From Azolla pinnata (taxonomy: Eukaryota > Streptophyta > Polypodiopsida > Salviniales > Salviniaceae), in assembly GCA_037176905.1 (NCBI GenBank), contig JBBBWG010009667.1:9887-73886 (forward strand): a DNA stretch of 64,000 bases, in the 5' to 3' direction. A program made the translations under genes and the position numbers. How positions within the stretch are numbered: position 1 is the stretch's first letter; every line of letters begins with the position of its first letter. The notes under the pieces were generated by a model, which had not been told where the DNA came from, ran no database searches, and saw only the letters and a list, made by a program, of their open reading frames with translations. Shown in pieces: positions 39,931 to 52,800 of this stretch.

Positions 39931-40470
39931 TTGGGAGGGGATCGAGCAATGGATTGTCCAAATCCAGGTACATATATGAATCCGATCTGGAGAGATGGAT
40001 GGATTTGACAGGGATCGAGCAATGGATTGTCCAAATCCAGATACATATATGAATCCGATTTGGAGAGATGGATGGATTCGACAATCGATCGAGCTGTGGA
40101 TGAGCCATGTATGCGATACGAAATGGGCAGATTCAACAGCCAATCGAGCCGTGGATTAGGTAGGTATATGATTCAATGGGGGAACCGATGGATTCAAGAA
40201 TGGATCGAGCAACGAATTAGCCAGGTGCACGATTCGAATTGAGAGTGGGATCGATCTGACGAATCAACAGAGCGATGGATTTAGCTGGGCTGGCACGATT
40301 CGGCTGGGGAAATCGGTCGATTCGACGAGTTCGATCGAGCACCGGATGAGCTTCGATCGGGAGTTGGATCGATTCGAACAAATCAACAGAGCAATCAACG
40401 GATCGGCTGGGCTAGGTACGATCCGGTAGAGAAGTCGATCGATTCAACAAAATCGATCGAGCACTGGATT
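39931..40470. repeat. GATCGAGC minisatellite, first two units of 74 bp nearly identical
   Basis: GATCGAGCAATGGATTGTCC starts units at 39939 and 40013 that differ at only a few bases. Diverged starts (ATCGAGC plus a GGAT-type core) follow near 40086, 40144, 40203, 40333 and 40456. The order, from near-identical to diverged, suggests recent duplication at the left end of an old array. Confidence 0.85.
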
Positions 40471-40790
40471 GAGTGGGTGTTGGATCGAATCTTACACCCA
40501 GTTGATCCATTGCTCATCTCTAAACTATTCCACAACGGGAGTTGGATTGACTCGAATCGTAAGATTCGATTCGAGTCGAGTCGATCAGAGCTGGATCGTT
40601 TCGAATGGTACGATTCGATCGGAGCTGGGTTGATTCGAATCGAAACGGATCTTACGGTTCGATTGGATTGGGAGTTGGATCGATTCGATTCGATTCGATT
40701 CGGAGTCGGATTGATTGGAATTGTAAGATTCGATTCGATTCGATTCGATTCTGATCCGAAAATGGAGAGATGCCATGAGGGATTCCAATG
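40471..40790. repeat. GATTC pentanucleotide array
   Basis: GATTCGATTCGATTC-type runs and diverged GAATCGTAAGATTCG units fill this stretch, strongest at 40680-40755. It grades out of the GATCGAGC minisatellite. Both strands stay open by chance, because the repeat has few stop codons. Confidence 0.85.
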
Positions 40791-41085
40791 GATTCTTTGC
40801 AAGCAAGGAATTCAAGCCAAAACAGAACACGAGAAATCAGGGAAGGAGTCGAACAGGGAGGGAAACACGGAGAAATTCCGCAGCTTGATTCTCGCTCGGG
40901 CTACAAAGCAGAAGAGCCCAAGTGCTCCATCGCCGATCAGAAGCTGCAGAGCCCATGGAAAACACAGAGTCGGCGCTCGATCCATAGCTCCAAGCTGCAG
41001 AGTGCTCAGAGAAAGCACAGAGAAACTACCCCAAGAAAGGGAAGAAAGAGAGGAAGAGAGAGAGATCGATCTGAAGTTGGAAGCT

Positions 41086-44000
41086 ATGGAGCTGCCCATT
41101 GTCGATCTAGACCCATATCTTCGCTCCTCCTCCTCCTCCTCCTCCTCCTCCATCCAGAATGGTGGCAGGGAGAACAGATGCAACAGCCAGATTGCATCTC
41201 CAGATCATGATGACGGTGATGGTGATGATGCTGTGCTTGAGTTGTGCCGGAGAGTTTCTTCTGCGCTCACAGATGTGGGCGCTCTCGTGGTCCGAGACCC
41301 TCGCGTCGCCGCAGAAGACAACGAGCGATTCTTGGACATGGTCGAGCGATTCTTCCAAATGTCTGATGAATTTAAGAGAGAGCAGCAACGCCCCCACCTC
41401 CTCTATCAGGTTCTTCTCCCGCGTTCCTTCCTGCAGATTTCGATGCCACGCTCGCTTCCATTTGTATCTATTCCGTCTACGTTATGTTGCAAACGTTGGT
41501 TTTGTATCTTCTCAGTGCGAAGATGGTCATTGTTCTTCTTTTCAAGGTGAAAACTTGTATCACTTGCCACTTGGTCCTGCAATTCTTATTGGGAAATCAA
41601 TGGCTTAGGTTTATGCACTGTTTGATAAGTATCAGAGTGAGAAGCTTAGAGTGAGAATGGTAGTTGAATCTACTGATTGGCTGCAGAGCCATCCCCTTTC
41701 GGGGATTAATGATGAAGTGGTTTTGGAGTTATTGTTACCCGATCGATGAATTCGTTTTGAGACATTGTCTCCCTATTTTCTTTTGTTGTATGAGTATCAG
41801 AGCGAGGCGGCCATTGTATGTACTATTTCTTCTTTTTATGAAGTAGAGCCATCCCCTTTTGGGAAATAATCATGGAGTGATTTTGGAATCATGGTGCTCG
41901 ATCAATGAATTTGTTACATACATTGTTCCTCTATTTTCTCTTGTTGTATGAGTATTAGAGTGAAGTGGCCATTTTATCTACGATTGCTTTTAAAAAAAAT
42001 ATACAGCTTTCTCCTCTATGGATTGATGATGTAGTGGTTTTTGAATTGTCATTACGCAATCAATGACATGCAAAGGTGTGCTTCAGATTCTTTTATGTCT
42101 GTGGACTGTGTTATACATCTTTTCTGCAATACCAAAAAATTCTCTTTTTTCTCTGTTCTTTTGTGTGTAAAGTATCTTATTGTGGTAGGTGGGTGTGACC
42201 CCGGCAGGAGTCGAGCTACCTCGTAGTGCAGTGGACAATGATATCAAAAAGATGGTATCTCGGCTTCCGGAAATTTCTCGCCCCTGCATCCCTAATGGAC
42301 CTGATCCGAAATGGCGTTATATGTGGCGAGTTGGTCCTCGACCTCCTGAAACTCAGTTTCATGTGAGTCATTGCAAAATCATACGAATACGATTAACCTC
42401 ATATGCAAATTCATTGTCCAATCACCTCAAAAATAGCAAGTTATATCTGAGAAGTTCTAAGCATTTTAAGATCAGAAGTAAAGTAGTAATCTTTATCAGA
42501 TCAGTCGAGGTGTAATGAGCATTTTCAGTTCACGTGAAAATTTAAATGATATCTATCACCCGGAAATGTTCTTATACAGCATGTTACATGCAACAAGCAG
42601 AACTTTTCTGTTGAACGTCATAAAGTTCTGTTTTTTCAAATAATGAATAGAGGTTTTTTATGTTTGGCTAGACTATCTTTTATCTCTCTGGTACTGTCAA
42701 AATTCTGTTGCCAAAAGATTAACCTTCATCAGAAGGTCTTTGGGAAGCATTGATGGAAAGTGACGAGTCTTTCACATTAGTCACGGTACACAAACAGGAA
42801 TTGTAGAGGGAATTGGATTAGTTATAAATGAAAGCAATGGATAATTATAATTTCTTGAGTAATTCCATAAGGATTTTTCATAATGATTGTGGTTCTTGTA
42901 TTGCAGGAATTGAATGCTGAGTCTGTGATTCCTGAAGGATTTCCAGAATGGGCAGAAACAATGAATAGTTGGGGTTCAAAGATGATTGCTGCTGTTGAGG
43001 TGGGCTTTCTATCTACTCAAAATAGCCACACACGTTGTTTCCCATTGATTTAGTAATGAAGTGTAGAAGCGTTACTTGTTTCAATGTATATATGTTTGGC
43101 AGATTTCTAGTTTTATACAAGAAAGTTACAAATATTACATGTTAGACGAGGGTAACTATTTGGAAATGGCAGGAATTTCGTATTTTTATAAGAGTATAAT
43201 ATGGCACAATCTGAATCTTGAGATAATGTGCTGCTTATGAGGTTAGGTTGTCGCAGAAATGGCAGCAATCGGATTTGGGCTCCAACCGCAAGCATTTACG
43301 TCTTTAATGTATCAGGTATGACATCCAAATTAGTCTGGAAACCTTCTCTTGCAGAGCTCATAAAACAGTGATGTGTTTTTCTTACTGAATTCTGCTGCTG
43401 AAGGCAGGGACCACATTTACTTGCACCAACTGGAACAAACCTTGAGAAGGATGGGCAAGAAGGAGCCATATTGGCTGGGTATCATTACGATCTAAACTTT
43501 CTCACCATTCATGGAAGCTGTAGATTTCCGGGTCTTTCCATTTGGACAAAAAGTGGGGAGAAGCTCGAAGTAGAAGTGCCCCCTGGCTGTCTACTTCTTC
43601 AAACCGGAAAGCAGGTTGTCTTGCATTGTTCTTATATGTTTCTTTAATTCTTCTGAAATCTTCTGGTTGATTATAGGCTATTTTACGTTCGGTTTGATCA
43701 GTCATATGCCCACTACCTTACTGGCCTCTTCTCGAACATCAGCCTTCAAGTCATGTGCTCACACTAATTTGCTTTGCTCAACATATTTTAGTATTATGAG
43801 TTATACATACATTGGATCAGTCATATGCTTGCAAATCCTGCTTGTCACTTATGAAATATCAGCCTTACAAGGCATGTACCCCCCACTCTCTTTAGTGTTC
43901 ATTCGTTTGCTCACACCAATTCTCTTTGCCCAACATATTCTAGTGTTATCAGTTATACATGCATACAAATTTATATATATTTGATCAACCACGCGTTCTG

Positions 44001-45059
44001 TATTTTCAGTTTGAGTGGCTTACCGGAGGCGCCTGCACTGCGGGAATGCATGAAGTGGTAGTAACGAAGAAAACAATAGGTGCAATTCAATCAGCAGTCC
44101 GAAATGCCAGGTGCCTTTGGAGAGTCTCATCAACAGTAAGTCAATGATTGGAAACACTGTTTGTCCTTACTAACAGGAAGTTAATGATCATCTAGGCATC
44201 TAAGAATATGGCATATACACTACTTTGGATGAACCCATATGTCCATAGGCATGCTATGCGGTTCAGCTCTCTGCTTGCTTGGACAATCCCATGGTTCCCT
44301 ATCCTTTTCTAAATGGAGGCCGAATTTTAGTATGCATACTTTCACATCTTGATGTCGACTTCAGTTTTGAGTCTTCAAATTGAAAGCATCTCTGAAATTG
44401 ACACTCATCACAAAGAATTTGGAATCATGGCCGATCCATAGGGAGGTTTATCCGTATTGTTTCCATATGTTGAATTCTCTTCCATTGCTCATTATTAATA
44501 GGGCTTTAAAGAAAAAGATCCAGGCAAGAAGAAACATCTAGTGCATGTCTTAGACAAAGATTTCCTCTCATCTCCCATGTTGGTTGAATTACATTTGTTG
44601 ATCAAGGCTGATTGCCACTCCACCGGAACATATGCATTCATACAAAGAGCTTGGTTCCATATGTCACATAGTATGCAATTCAATTGTTTGTACACAAGTG
44701 GTTTGGTTCCATATACCACATCGTATAAAATTCAATTGTTTATTAATTTTAACAGATTAAATGAATTGGTTAGTCGACCTTTATAAGAATGTGTTTTTCC
44801 TTCCCGCAATGTTTCTTGGACATGAATGCTTTTCCTTTCTCCTTGTTTTTCATTTAGAGAATTTCTTCCTTCCATCTTTTGTGATGTTTATGCTCAAAAA
44901 CTTTCCCAGGTATTTGGGCATATTGCATCGGATGCTGTGCTTCAACCATTGGGTCACTTTGCGAGTGAGCCAAATGCTCACAAGTACCCCGCTGTTCGTG
45001 CTGGAGATTACGTGAAGTCGGAGCTTGATGTAATCAAACTGAAATGGAGAGAGAAGTGA
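41086..45059 (+). CDS. 2-oxoglutarate/Fe(II)-dependent oxygenase, isopenicillin N synthase-like fold (380 aa)
   Basis: These plant enzymes use 2-oxoglutarate, oxygen and Fe(II) for hydroxylation or related oxidations; the substrate of this subfamily is not known to me. Seven exons: 41086-41409, 42189-42362, 42907-42999, 43247-43315, 43408-43614, 44010-44135, 44910-45059. Every intron is phase 0 and every exon a multiple of three, giving 380 residues. The iron ligands are the HYD of AGYHYDLNFLTIHG and the His of GMHEVVV; the 2-oxoglutarate-binding RVS sits in LWRVSST, so the active site looks complete. A conserved C-terminal block (GHFASEPNAHKYPAV) identifies the subfamily. The start MELPIVDLDPYL is the usual N-terminus. 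A poly-Ser run of nine follows, encoded by TCC repeats. Introns 1, 5 and 6 contain local tandem duplications. Confidence 0.93.
41112..41152 (+). repeat. Coding TCC microsatellite (poly-Ser) in the oxygenase
   Basis: Eight or so TCC units encode a Ser run near residue 15, in a stretch before the conserved fold, so length change is probably tolerated. Confidence 0.9.
41629..42075 (+). repeat. Three tandem units of about 160 bp in oxygenase intron 1
   Basis: Units begin at GTATCAGAGTG (41629), GTATCAGAGCG (41793) and GTATTAGAGTG (about 41952). Each contains GAGCCATCCCCTTTxGGG or a relative, GATCAATGAAT-type and TTTTCTxTTGTTGTA blocks. Copies differ at many sites. Confidence 0.8.
43690..43990 (+). 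repeat. Diverged tandem duplication in oxygenase intron 5
   Basis: GATCAGTCATATGC, ATCAGCCTT, TTTGCTCACAC, CAACATATT and AGTTATACAT occur twice in the same order, at about 43697-43810 and 43815-43955. Confidence 0.75.
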
Positions 45060-45650
45060 TTGGGAATTCATGATAAGATGAAAGAAGACTTTGACCGAGC
45101 TTTTGGTTTTGATGACAAATCGATCGTGAGAAAAGAGAAACTCAATCAATCTTGGATTGGTCCTTTTATGGGATGATGATCCATAACACGCTAACGTAAT
45201 CTCGGGTTGATCTTCATCAGGGTTCACAATTATTCTGGATTAACAAACATCTTTGTTGGGGCTGCTCATTGCTTAAGACTATACCGTGGTTTTGGTGTTG
45301 ATTTGCATTAGCATATGAACAAAGAGTATTGGTGCTCTTTATCGATGTCTGCGATTTCCATTATTTGAGACTTGTAGGGCTGTATTGCACATCAGAAAAA
45401 CAAAGGCTCTAACAGCATAGCTTCAGTATTTTGCTACATCAAGTCGAATTTTGGATGGTTTCGGAAGAAGCATATGCCATTTTTAGGGTTTTGGGATTTG
45501 GGCCAGAAACCCTAAGATGATGGATGGTGCATAGGATCAAGAAGTTGGAGTCGAACAAATCGGTGGCTAAAATGCGCAATGCATCGAATGTTAGAAACTG
45601 GAGCATTGTTCCAGGTATGATCGACAGCTATCCATTGTGATATTAAGCAT
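45060..45650. other. 3' flank of the oxygenase gene
   Basis: Probable 3' untranslated region and spacer. No gene or RNA is seen. Confidence 0.5.
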
Positions 45651-45890
45651 ATCATCATCATCATAATCATGATCACAATCATCATCATCATCATCATAAT
45701 CATAATCACAATAATCATCATCATCATCATAATCATAATCACAATAATCATCATCATCATAATCATAATCACAATAATAATCATCATCATCATAATCACA
45801 ATAATCATCATCATCATCATAATCATAATCACAATAATCATCATCATCATCACTACTAGCATCATCATGCATCATCACCACCATCATCAG
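45651..45890. repeat. ATC/ATAATC higher-order microsatellite
   Basis: A block of CATCATCATCATCAT plus AATCATAATCACAATAAT, about 33-36 bases long, repeats about six times. The simple ATC run is therefore arranged in a second-level period. Frames give only Ile/Met or Asp/Tyr-type peptides. Confidence 0.93.
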
Positions 45891-47060
45891 AATTAAGACA
45901 TGCATGATGGACCAGATGCCATGGGTCCATGTACCATCATCTGTATCGTCACCGGCTCTGGGACCCTTGTTATTGTTAATTTTTTTTTTGTGTACTCATT
46001 CATTCATTCATTCATTCATTCATTCTTGTAAGGGTCGTATACGTAATATATGCAATACATCCCGGATTACACTGCCAGAGATCAGAACACAAAGATGGGC
46101 GATCTTTTTTCTTTGATTTCCCCGCGCGTTCTCGGGGCCTCATGCCTCTTGGATGAGTTTTGAGGCAAACAAAAAAAGCTCTTTTTTTTTCTTGAGAAAG
46201 AAAGAAACAAAGGGGGAGGAAAAAAAAAAAAACATTATCAGAAGAAGAACTCGGATCGATTCGGTATGGAACAATGCACCTGACTTTCTGCATACAGAAA
46301 CAGAAGAGCGATAAAATTTGCGGCGGGTAACGGGAAGCTCCAGATTTCCAGAAGCCTGGGACCAAGTATATAGCATTGCTGCTCAGTTAGAACACGGATC
46401 GATTCGATTTTGACTTGGGCAAGCAAGCAACCGTGGCTTCGATAAGACAGATCGAGAACGGTGGGCGCTTAAAAAAGAAAAAAAATCGTTAGCTGGGAAA
46501 TCCGTATATCAGTCTGCTCTCTCCATCTGCTTGCTGGCATTGTTCGTTCCCCCATCTGCTGGTTCTCTTCCAGTTTCTCGGACCCCATCTTCTGCCATTC
46601 TGGGCGCATTGTTCGGAAAAGCTCCCGAGAGCACGAACCCGCGGATCGCTTCCTGATCGATAATTCCGACCTCGTCCCTTCGCCAGCAAACAGTATCCGG
46701 AAAAGCTTATCCAGAACCTGCACCGAACCCTCGGCTCTGTTCAGCCGCTCTAGTAGTTCATATACAGACATACGTACATACGTACGTACAAGCAAGCTAC
46801 AACAGTTTGGCCTAGAGCATCAGCTCGATTCGGGGTTTGGGGTTCCGGACGCTGCTAGCAACTTCCGTTTCCGGCGGTTTCTGCAAACCTTTGCCCTCAA
46901 CCCTCGGCTCGCGTTTGTTCATGGTTTTCAGGGTCTTCGGACGCAGTTTTTTCGGGATCTGTTCAAAGGTCCACCGGGGTTTCGGATCCGCTCGAATCGA
47001 TGCACGGCTGGGAGCATGCGAGCAGAGTCGGAAATTGCCCTCCCGATCGTACTGCAGAGC
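45891..47060. other. Spacer with an (ATTC)n run, no gene recognised
   Basis: ATTC repeats at about 45998-46025. Several frames of 60-130 codons on both strands have no recognisable domain. CGTACGTAC motifs appear near 46770-46790. Confidence 0.5.
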
Positions 47061-47180
47061 CTGGAGAAAACTGCAGAACTCTGGAGAAAACTGCGGAACT
47101 CTGGAGAAAACTGCAGAACTCTGGAGAAAACTGCGGAACTCTGGAGAAAACTGCGGAACTCTGGAGAAAACTGCAGAACT
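47061..47180. repeat. Six uninterrupted 20-bp tandem repeats
   Basis: CTGGAGAAAACTGCAGAACT repeats six times with no indel. Copies 2, 4 and 5 have CGG instead of CAG at one position. It ends cleanly at CTGGAGCTTCC. Confidence 0.97.
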
Positions 47181-47214
47181 CTGGAGCTTCCCCGCAAGCG
47201 ACGATTTCGAGATC

Positions 47215-47660
47215 TTTTAACCCGTTCGAGCGCGCGATACGCGTACGTATACGTACACGCAGGCCGCAGAAATAATACGGCGCGGAGGAGGCGTATACGG
47301 TACACAAACGGAGCCTCCTCCTCGCGTACGTACGCGATGCCACATACGGCACATTTTGTACACGCGCGCGTACGAAACCGCACCCCGGGCGTACACGATA
47401 TGTACTGCACGCGCGTACGAATACGCACGCGAGTACGGATACGCATGTACGAGGGCATGTCCCCCTCCCATCATACCCATGCATGCACGCATGCATGCAC
47501 ATACATGTATGTACACAGGCATGTATGCAATGCATACATGTACGCGTACATGTACGCGTACACAGGCCGTATAGCCTGGCGTACGTACCCGTGGGCCCGT
47601 ATAAGCGCGGGGCTATACGCGCTCGTATACGCGTATAAATACGTGCGTACAACAGCTTCC
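47215..47660. repeat. CpG-rich alternating purine-pyrimidine tract
   Basis: Dense runs of ACGTAC, GCGTAC, GCATGC and ACATGT make long alternating purine-pyrimidine stretches with overlapping palindromes (for example GCATGCACGCATGCATGCAC). Base composition is unlike the flanks. It lies 450-900 bases upstream of the kinesin-5 B start. Confidence 0.85.
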
Positions 47661-48111
47661 TCGCGAAGCGATCTGCTGCTTCCCTTCTCGTCTGTGGCGA
47701 TGGCTATGGCGATCTCTACGCCTGTGGCTATGGCGATCGCTCGCTCTGCTTTCTGATCAGTAGTATAATTCCTTCTCCCTCCCATGAAATGTACTGCTTA
47801 CTGTGTAGTAGGTCCCCGCTTCTGCATCATCCGGTGCCGAGCTAGATTCATTCCAGGTGCAGCTCGATCAGATTTTGTCTGTGTGTATACATGTAGAGAC
47901 TGAATTCCTTGGATGCATTCCGCCCCGTTTCGCCCCTTCAGCATTGCCCTGAGCTCTAGGATCCGAAGCAACCCTTGCCTCTTCGCCCTCCCGCTGCTCG
48001 TACATCTATACCTACCTGCATTTTTCTTCTACAGTGCGACGTGTATATTGATCAGTTCTTCCGCACATCCGCCCCGATTGTTGCTTCCCCCCCCATACAC
48101 ACGGTTTTGAT
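47661..48111 (+). promoter_or_regulatory. Proximal upstream region of kinesin-5 B
   Basis: Lies between the alternating tract and the start codon. It has C-rich and pyrimidine-rich patches typical of plant leaders, and no clear TATA box. It probably carries the transcription start and 5' untranslated region. Confidence 0.45.
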
Positions 48112-49841
48112 ATGCCTTCCGCCATGAGCCCTTCCGTATCTTCCAATCCTAATTCCTCATCCGTCGGCCCCAAAGATCGCGACAAAGGTGTCAATGTACA
48201 GGTGCTGGTTCGGTGCAGGTAATCTGATCAAGTTATATGTTTTGGATCAGCGTTGCACACATGCTCCGCTAGATTCATTTCCCCCCTAACATTTTGTCTT
48301 TTTAATTGCAAAATTCTAGTGAACAAACAATCAAGTTTGGTATGCAGATCCTACGTGATCAGCTGAATACATGATACATACGTGCGTCTACTCGCATGCA
48401 TGCATGCATACTTGCATACATCCATACATCCACGCATTCATAGAATAAGTACAACAAGGTGCTGTATGCTTATAATTTGTTCAGCTTCATACCGAGAGTC
48501 TCTTCTCTAATTTGCATAGACTATCTGGTCTAATTTGTACAATGGTTTGTATACTTTGCTGCCTCGGGTTTCTCCTTAGCTCATCAATCATCTGTGATCA
48601 ATGCCAATGCAAAAAAAAAACTGTGGATTGAGCCATTGGATCTCGTTTATTTGAGCCATCCAATCATAAATCCAGACCAATTTATGTATTGCTACTGAGA
48701 AAACTTTCATAAATTTCTGGTTTCCATATTTCAATAGATTCCTAGAATGCATGCCCACGACTGATCTGTAAAGTGTTTGCATTTCATTTCCTCTTTGGTC
48801 TGAATCGATCTATGATCGCAGTAATTTGTTATTTATCTGTCTATTTAAGTCAATACACACCGTTTAAGAAATTAAGATCTACACGAATACCTGATTGATC
48901 CGTTTTCAAAATTCCAACGGACCATTACTTTGTTCTGCAAAGCTAGAGGGAGATATATGTGTGTGTGTGTAGCGAGGGATGCACAGAGAGAGAAAGAGAA
49001 GTCTAGATCTATAAAACGCCATAGAAGAATTGGTAATCTATAGCTATGTATCACAAATGTGTGTATATTTATCTATCTATACATGTACTATATATATGGG
49101 TGAAAGTAGCGGAATGGGCAGATTAACTCAATTGAGTAGCGAATTCATTAGCTACTTCAGAGAGTAACTGATATGGGTAGTCCAGAAGTTTTACGTATAC
49201 AAGTTTATTATATAGTGAAATATTTAGAAATGTCACACTATATTTAGCCAGTTACAGTTTTCCTTTTAATTTATTGAATTGAATCTGGTGGCATAAATTT
49301 CATAGTTTTTACGAAGCTAACTAGCTATGTCATGGACCGGCTGTCAACGCCCCAAATTTCATGCTTTCACTCATATATCTATTCTGTTTACAGGCCATTC
49401 AATGATGAAGAGCTGCGCTATAATGGTCCTCAACCCATTATATGCAATGAAGCTCGGCGTGAAGTCATCGTTGCAACAAAGCTCATCGATCGTTCCTTTA
49501 CCTTTGACAAGGTACCCTCTTGTCTTGGTGTTCTCAATTACCCCCTTCTGTAACACTTTTCTTCATCTTTATTTTTCACCTGTATGAAAAATGATGGTTA
49601 TCTCCACATCCAGTAACATAATTGGAGCAACGACTATGTGAAGACTTCTGCTGAATTATAGACAATCACTGTTGAATTTCTTATCATTATGATTTGCTTT
49701 GTACAATTATTTTTTCCTTCCCAAAAAGAGAACCTTTCTATTAGTTGAAAATTCACTGAATTCAGTGATGAAAGTACTCAGCACTAGCTACATTTAGCAA
49801 ATTCCAAGTATGAATCACATTTTCCCCTCTTAAGATCATGT

Positions 49842-49875
<34 letters not shown>

Positions 49876-52800
49876 ATTCCATGGAGGGTAGAGATTTCTT
49901 TTATTTGCATTGTTAAGAGAGAAGTTGCAAAAGTATTTTCTTGATGATATAACTTGCTCGGTACAATGTTAACCTAGTTTGTGCATTCCTCCAATCTCAA
50001 TCAAAACACTCACTTTTCAGGTTTTCGGTCAACAAACTGAACAGAGAGAGCTTTACGAACAATCCATTTCACCTATTGTAAACGAAGTACTTGAAGGGTT
50101 TAATTGCACGATATTCGCATATGGACAGACAGGAACCGGAAAAACATATACAATGGAAGGTGCTGCAAGGAAATCAAAGGTAATACATTTAACAATTGTT
50201 TCTACACATACTGTTTTTTCAGAGAAGAATGGGTATTGAGTATTGTGAAACCCCTCCCCTCCCCCAAACGTTATGTATGCAATATTCTTTGGTGGGATAG
50301 CATTCCTTCGTCACTTGTAGTGCATATGGCAATATTTCGTCTATCTAAATAATATTAGCAGAGAATTTCTGGTAACATGTTTCTTCCATCTGAACAAAAA
50401 TTTAAAAGAAAAGAAACAATGTCCCAATTGCTAGTCTACTTATGAAGGATCTCTCATCCAATTTGTTATTCAAATGATATGAACATATGGTCTAGTATAC
50501 TGTTTTTTTCAACCAGAAATTTCTCAGTATGAACAATTATAGAGAAGGACGCATTTTAACACATGAACCTGTTTCCCTGATTCAGTCATCAGGAGATCTA
50601 CCCCTTGAAGCTGGAGTGATACCAAGAGCTGTCGAACAGATTTTCAATACATTAGAGAAGCAAAATGCAGAATATAGCATGAAAGTGACATTCTTAGAAC
50701 TTTATAATGAAGAGATAATGGATCTTTTGGCACCAGATGACTTCTCAAAGTCCATTGATCCTGAAAAACAGAAGAAACCATTGCTTCTTATGGAAGATGG
50801 GAAAGGTGGAGTTTTAGTCAGGGGCCTAGAAGAAGAAGTAGTTTACAGTGCTAACGAGATCTTCAGCCTCCTTGAAAGAGGATCTGCAAAGCGTCGCACT
50901 GCTGAAACTCTCATGAACAAGCAAAGCAGGTGATGATACATATGACCTATCCATACATGCTGTGTGTGTGTGTGCGCGCACGGGTGTGTTGAAGAATCAC
51001 AATGAACCGACAAATAACATCAAATCGATAAATACAGTTTAAAGATAGCGTCAAGTTGAAAACGTTTATTTCAGTATTTATACCAGTGCATTGAAAGGCT
51101 TCAGAAACAGTATTGTGAAATCTAATTCTTTTGCCTTCTTGGTTCTTGCAGCCGATCACATTCTATCTTCTCCATTATTATCCACATTAAAGAGTCTAGC
51201 ATTGGAGGTGAAGAACTTATTAAATGTGGCAGGTTAAACTTGGTAGATTTGGCAGGCTCTGAATGTATTTCACGATCAGGTGCAAGAGAGGTAGTGTACT
51301 TTCAAAGTAAACGTAAAGGTTTTGCAAACCATTTTCTGCAGTAGAAGTACCTATATGCACAAACCACATACATAATCATGCATACATATTGCAGTAAACT
51401 CTACTCTCCCAAACATGGAGTAGGTGTTATATAAGTAAATATATTAATCACACGGTAATCTGTCTCCCTCTTATTAATCTAATCTACAGCTTTGCAGGGA
51501 CGTGCTCGAGAGGCAGGAGAGATCAACAAGAGCTTATTGACCCTTGGCCGAGTCATAACTGCACTTGTAGAGCATTTAGGCCATGTACCTTACAGGTAGA
51601 CTAACTTTAGAACGGTTATTTATGTTCGTTTACAAAAAGTAAAGATTCTTATTGAGACATGTAACTGGTAAGCAGGGATAGCAAGCTTACAAGACTGTTA
51701 AGAGAGTCACTGGGTGGGAAAACAAAGACTTGTATCATTGCTACAATTAGTCCTTGTTTCCAAAGTTTAGACGAAACGCTGAGCACACTTGATTATGCAT
51801 GCCGTGCCAAAAGCATTAAGAACAAGCCAGAGGTCTGATGATATACTGTTGCCTGAACAATAAAAAGGCTGATTAGAGTAAAGCGGAATGGGATCTGATT
51901 TCTGCTTCTGTTCTCTCACAGATGAACCAAAAAGTGCTGAAATCAGCTGTTATCAAGGATTTGTATATGGAGATAGAGAAATTGAAAACAGGTTAGTAGT
52001 TTGGAACTTAAACTCTCTGAGATATGGAATAAGGAATAATGAATAACAAATAATAGAGGGCTTTCATGAAAAAGAGGTATTTGCTGCACGAGAGAAAAAT
52101 GGGATCTACCTTCCACGTGATCGTTACTTGCAAGAAGAAGCAGAGAAGAAGGTAGCCTTTGCTTAAATGGTAGCCATGAATTTCAGCCTTAGAAATGACA
52201 GTTACTTACATGTTGAAATCAAATCTCAATCTTACCCAATGTTTAACTTTCTGCCCCAGGCCATGTCAGATAAAATAGAACAGTTGGAATCTGAAATGCA
52301 ACTGAAAGATAAGGTTAACCAACTCAATCCCATATGCATATATTTTGTAGATATTTACGACATTTAAATTAGCTGACCTTTATTTGTTGTTTTTCAACAT
52401 CCTCGTTCAGCAATTAGAGGAGATGCAGCTAGCACTTGATTCTCAGGAACAATCATGTGCAATCTTAACTGCCAATCTAGAAGAAACACAGGTTGGTTGG
52501 GTATGAAGAGACCATTTTATCATTTTGTAGTATTTCTTGTTACTCAGTCTGATTTCGAATGTCAACAGAAAAAGCTTGATGAAACAGAAAAGAATTTTCG
52601 TGATGCTCAAGAAAAAATCAGGGCTGCTCATTACTCCATCAGGGAAAGGGAATATGTTATAAACAAGCTACAAGAGTCAGGTCTTTATGATATCCATATG
52701 TACCGTTCACTTTATTATTGAGAAGATTCTCTTTTGCTAATTCATGCTCTAAAATGCACACAGAGAACAACCTAGTTCAGAAAGCCATCAGCCTTCAGTC

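Noticed and set aside
40477-41085. Possible N-terminal extension of the oxygenase; its frame is open far upstream
   Set aside because: The upstream part is GATTC repeat and leader sequence; the family starts at MELPIVDLD.
45512-45905. Frames rich in Met/Ile or Asp/Tyr
   Set aside because: Translation of the ATC/ATAATC microsatellite only.
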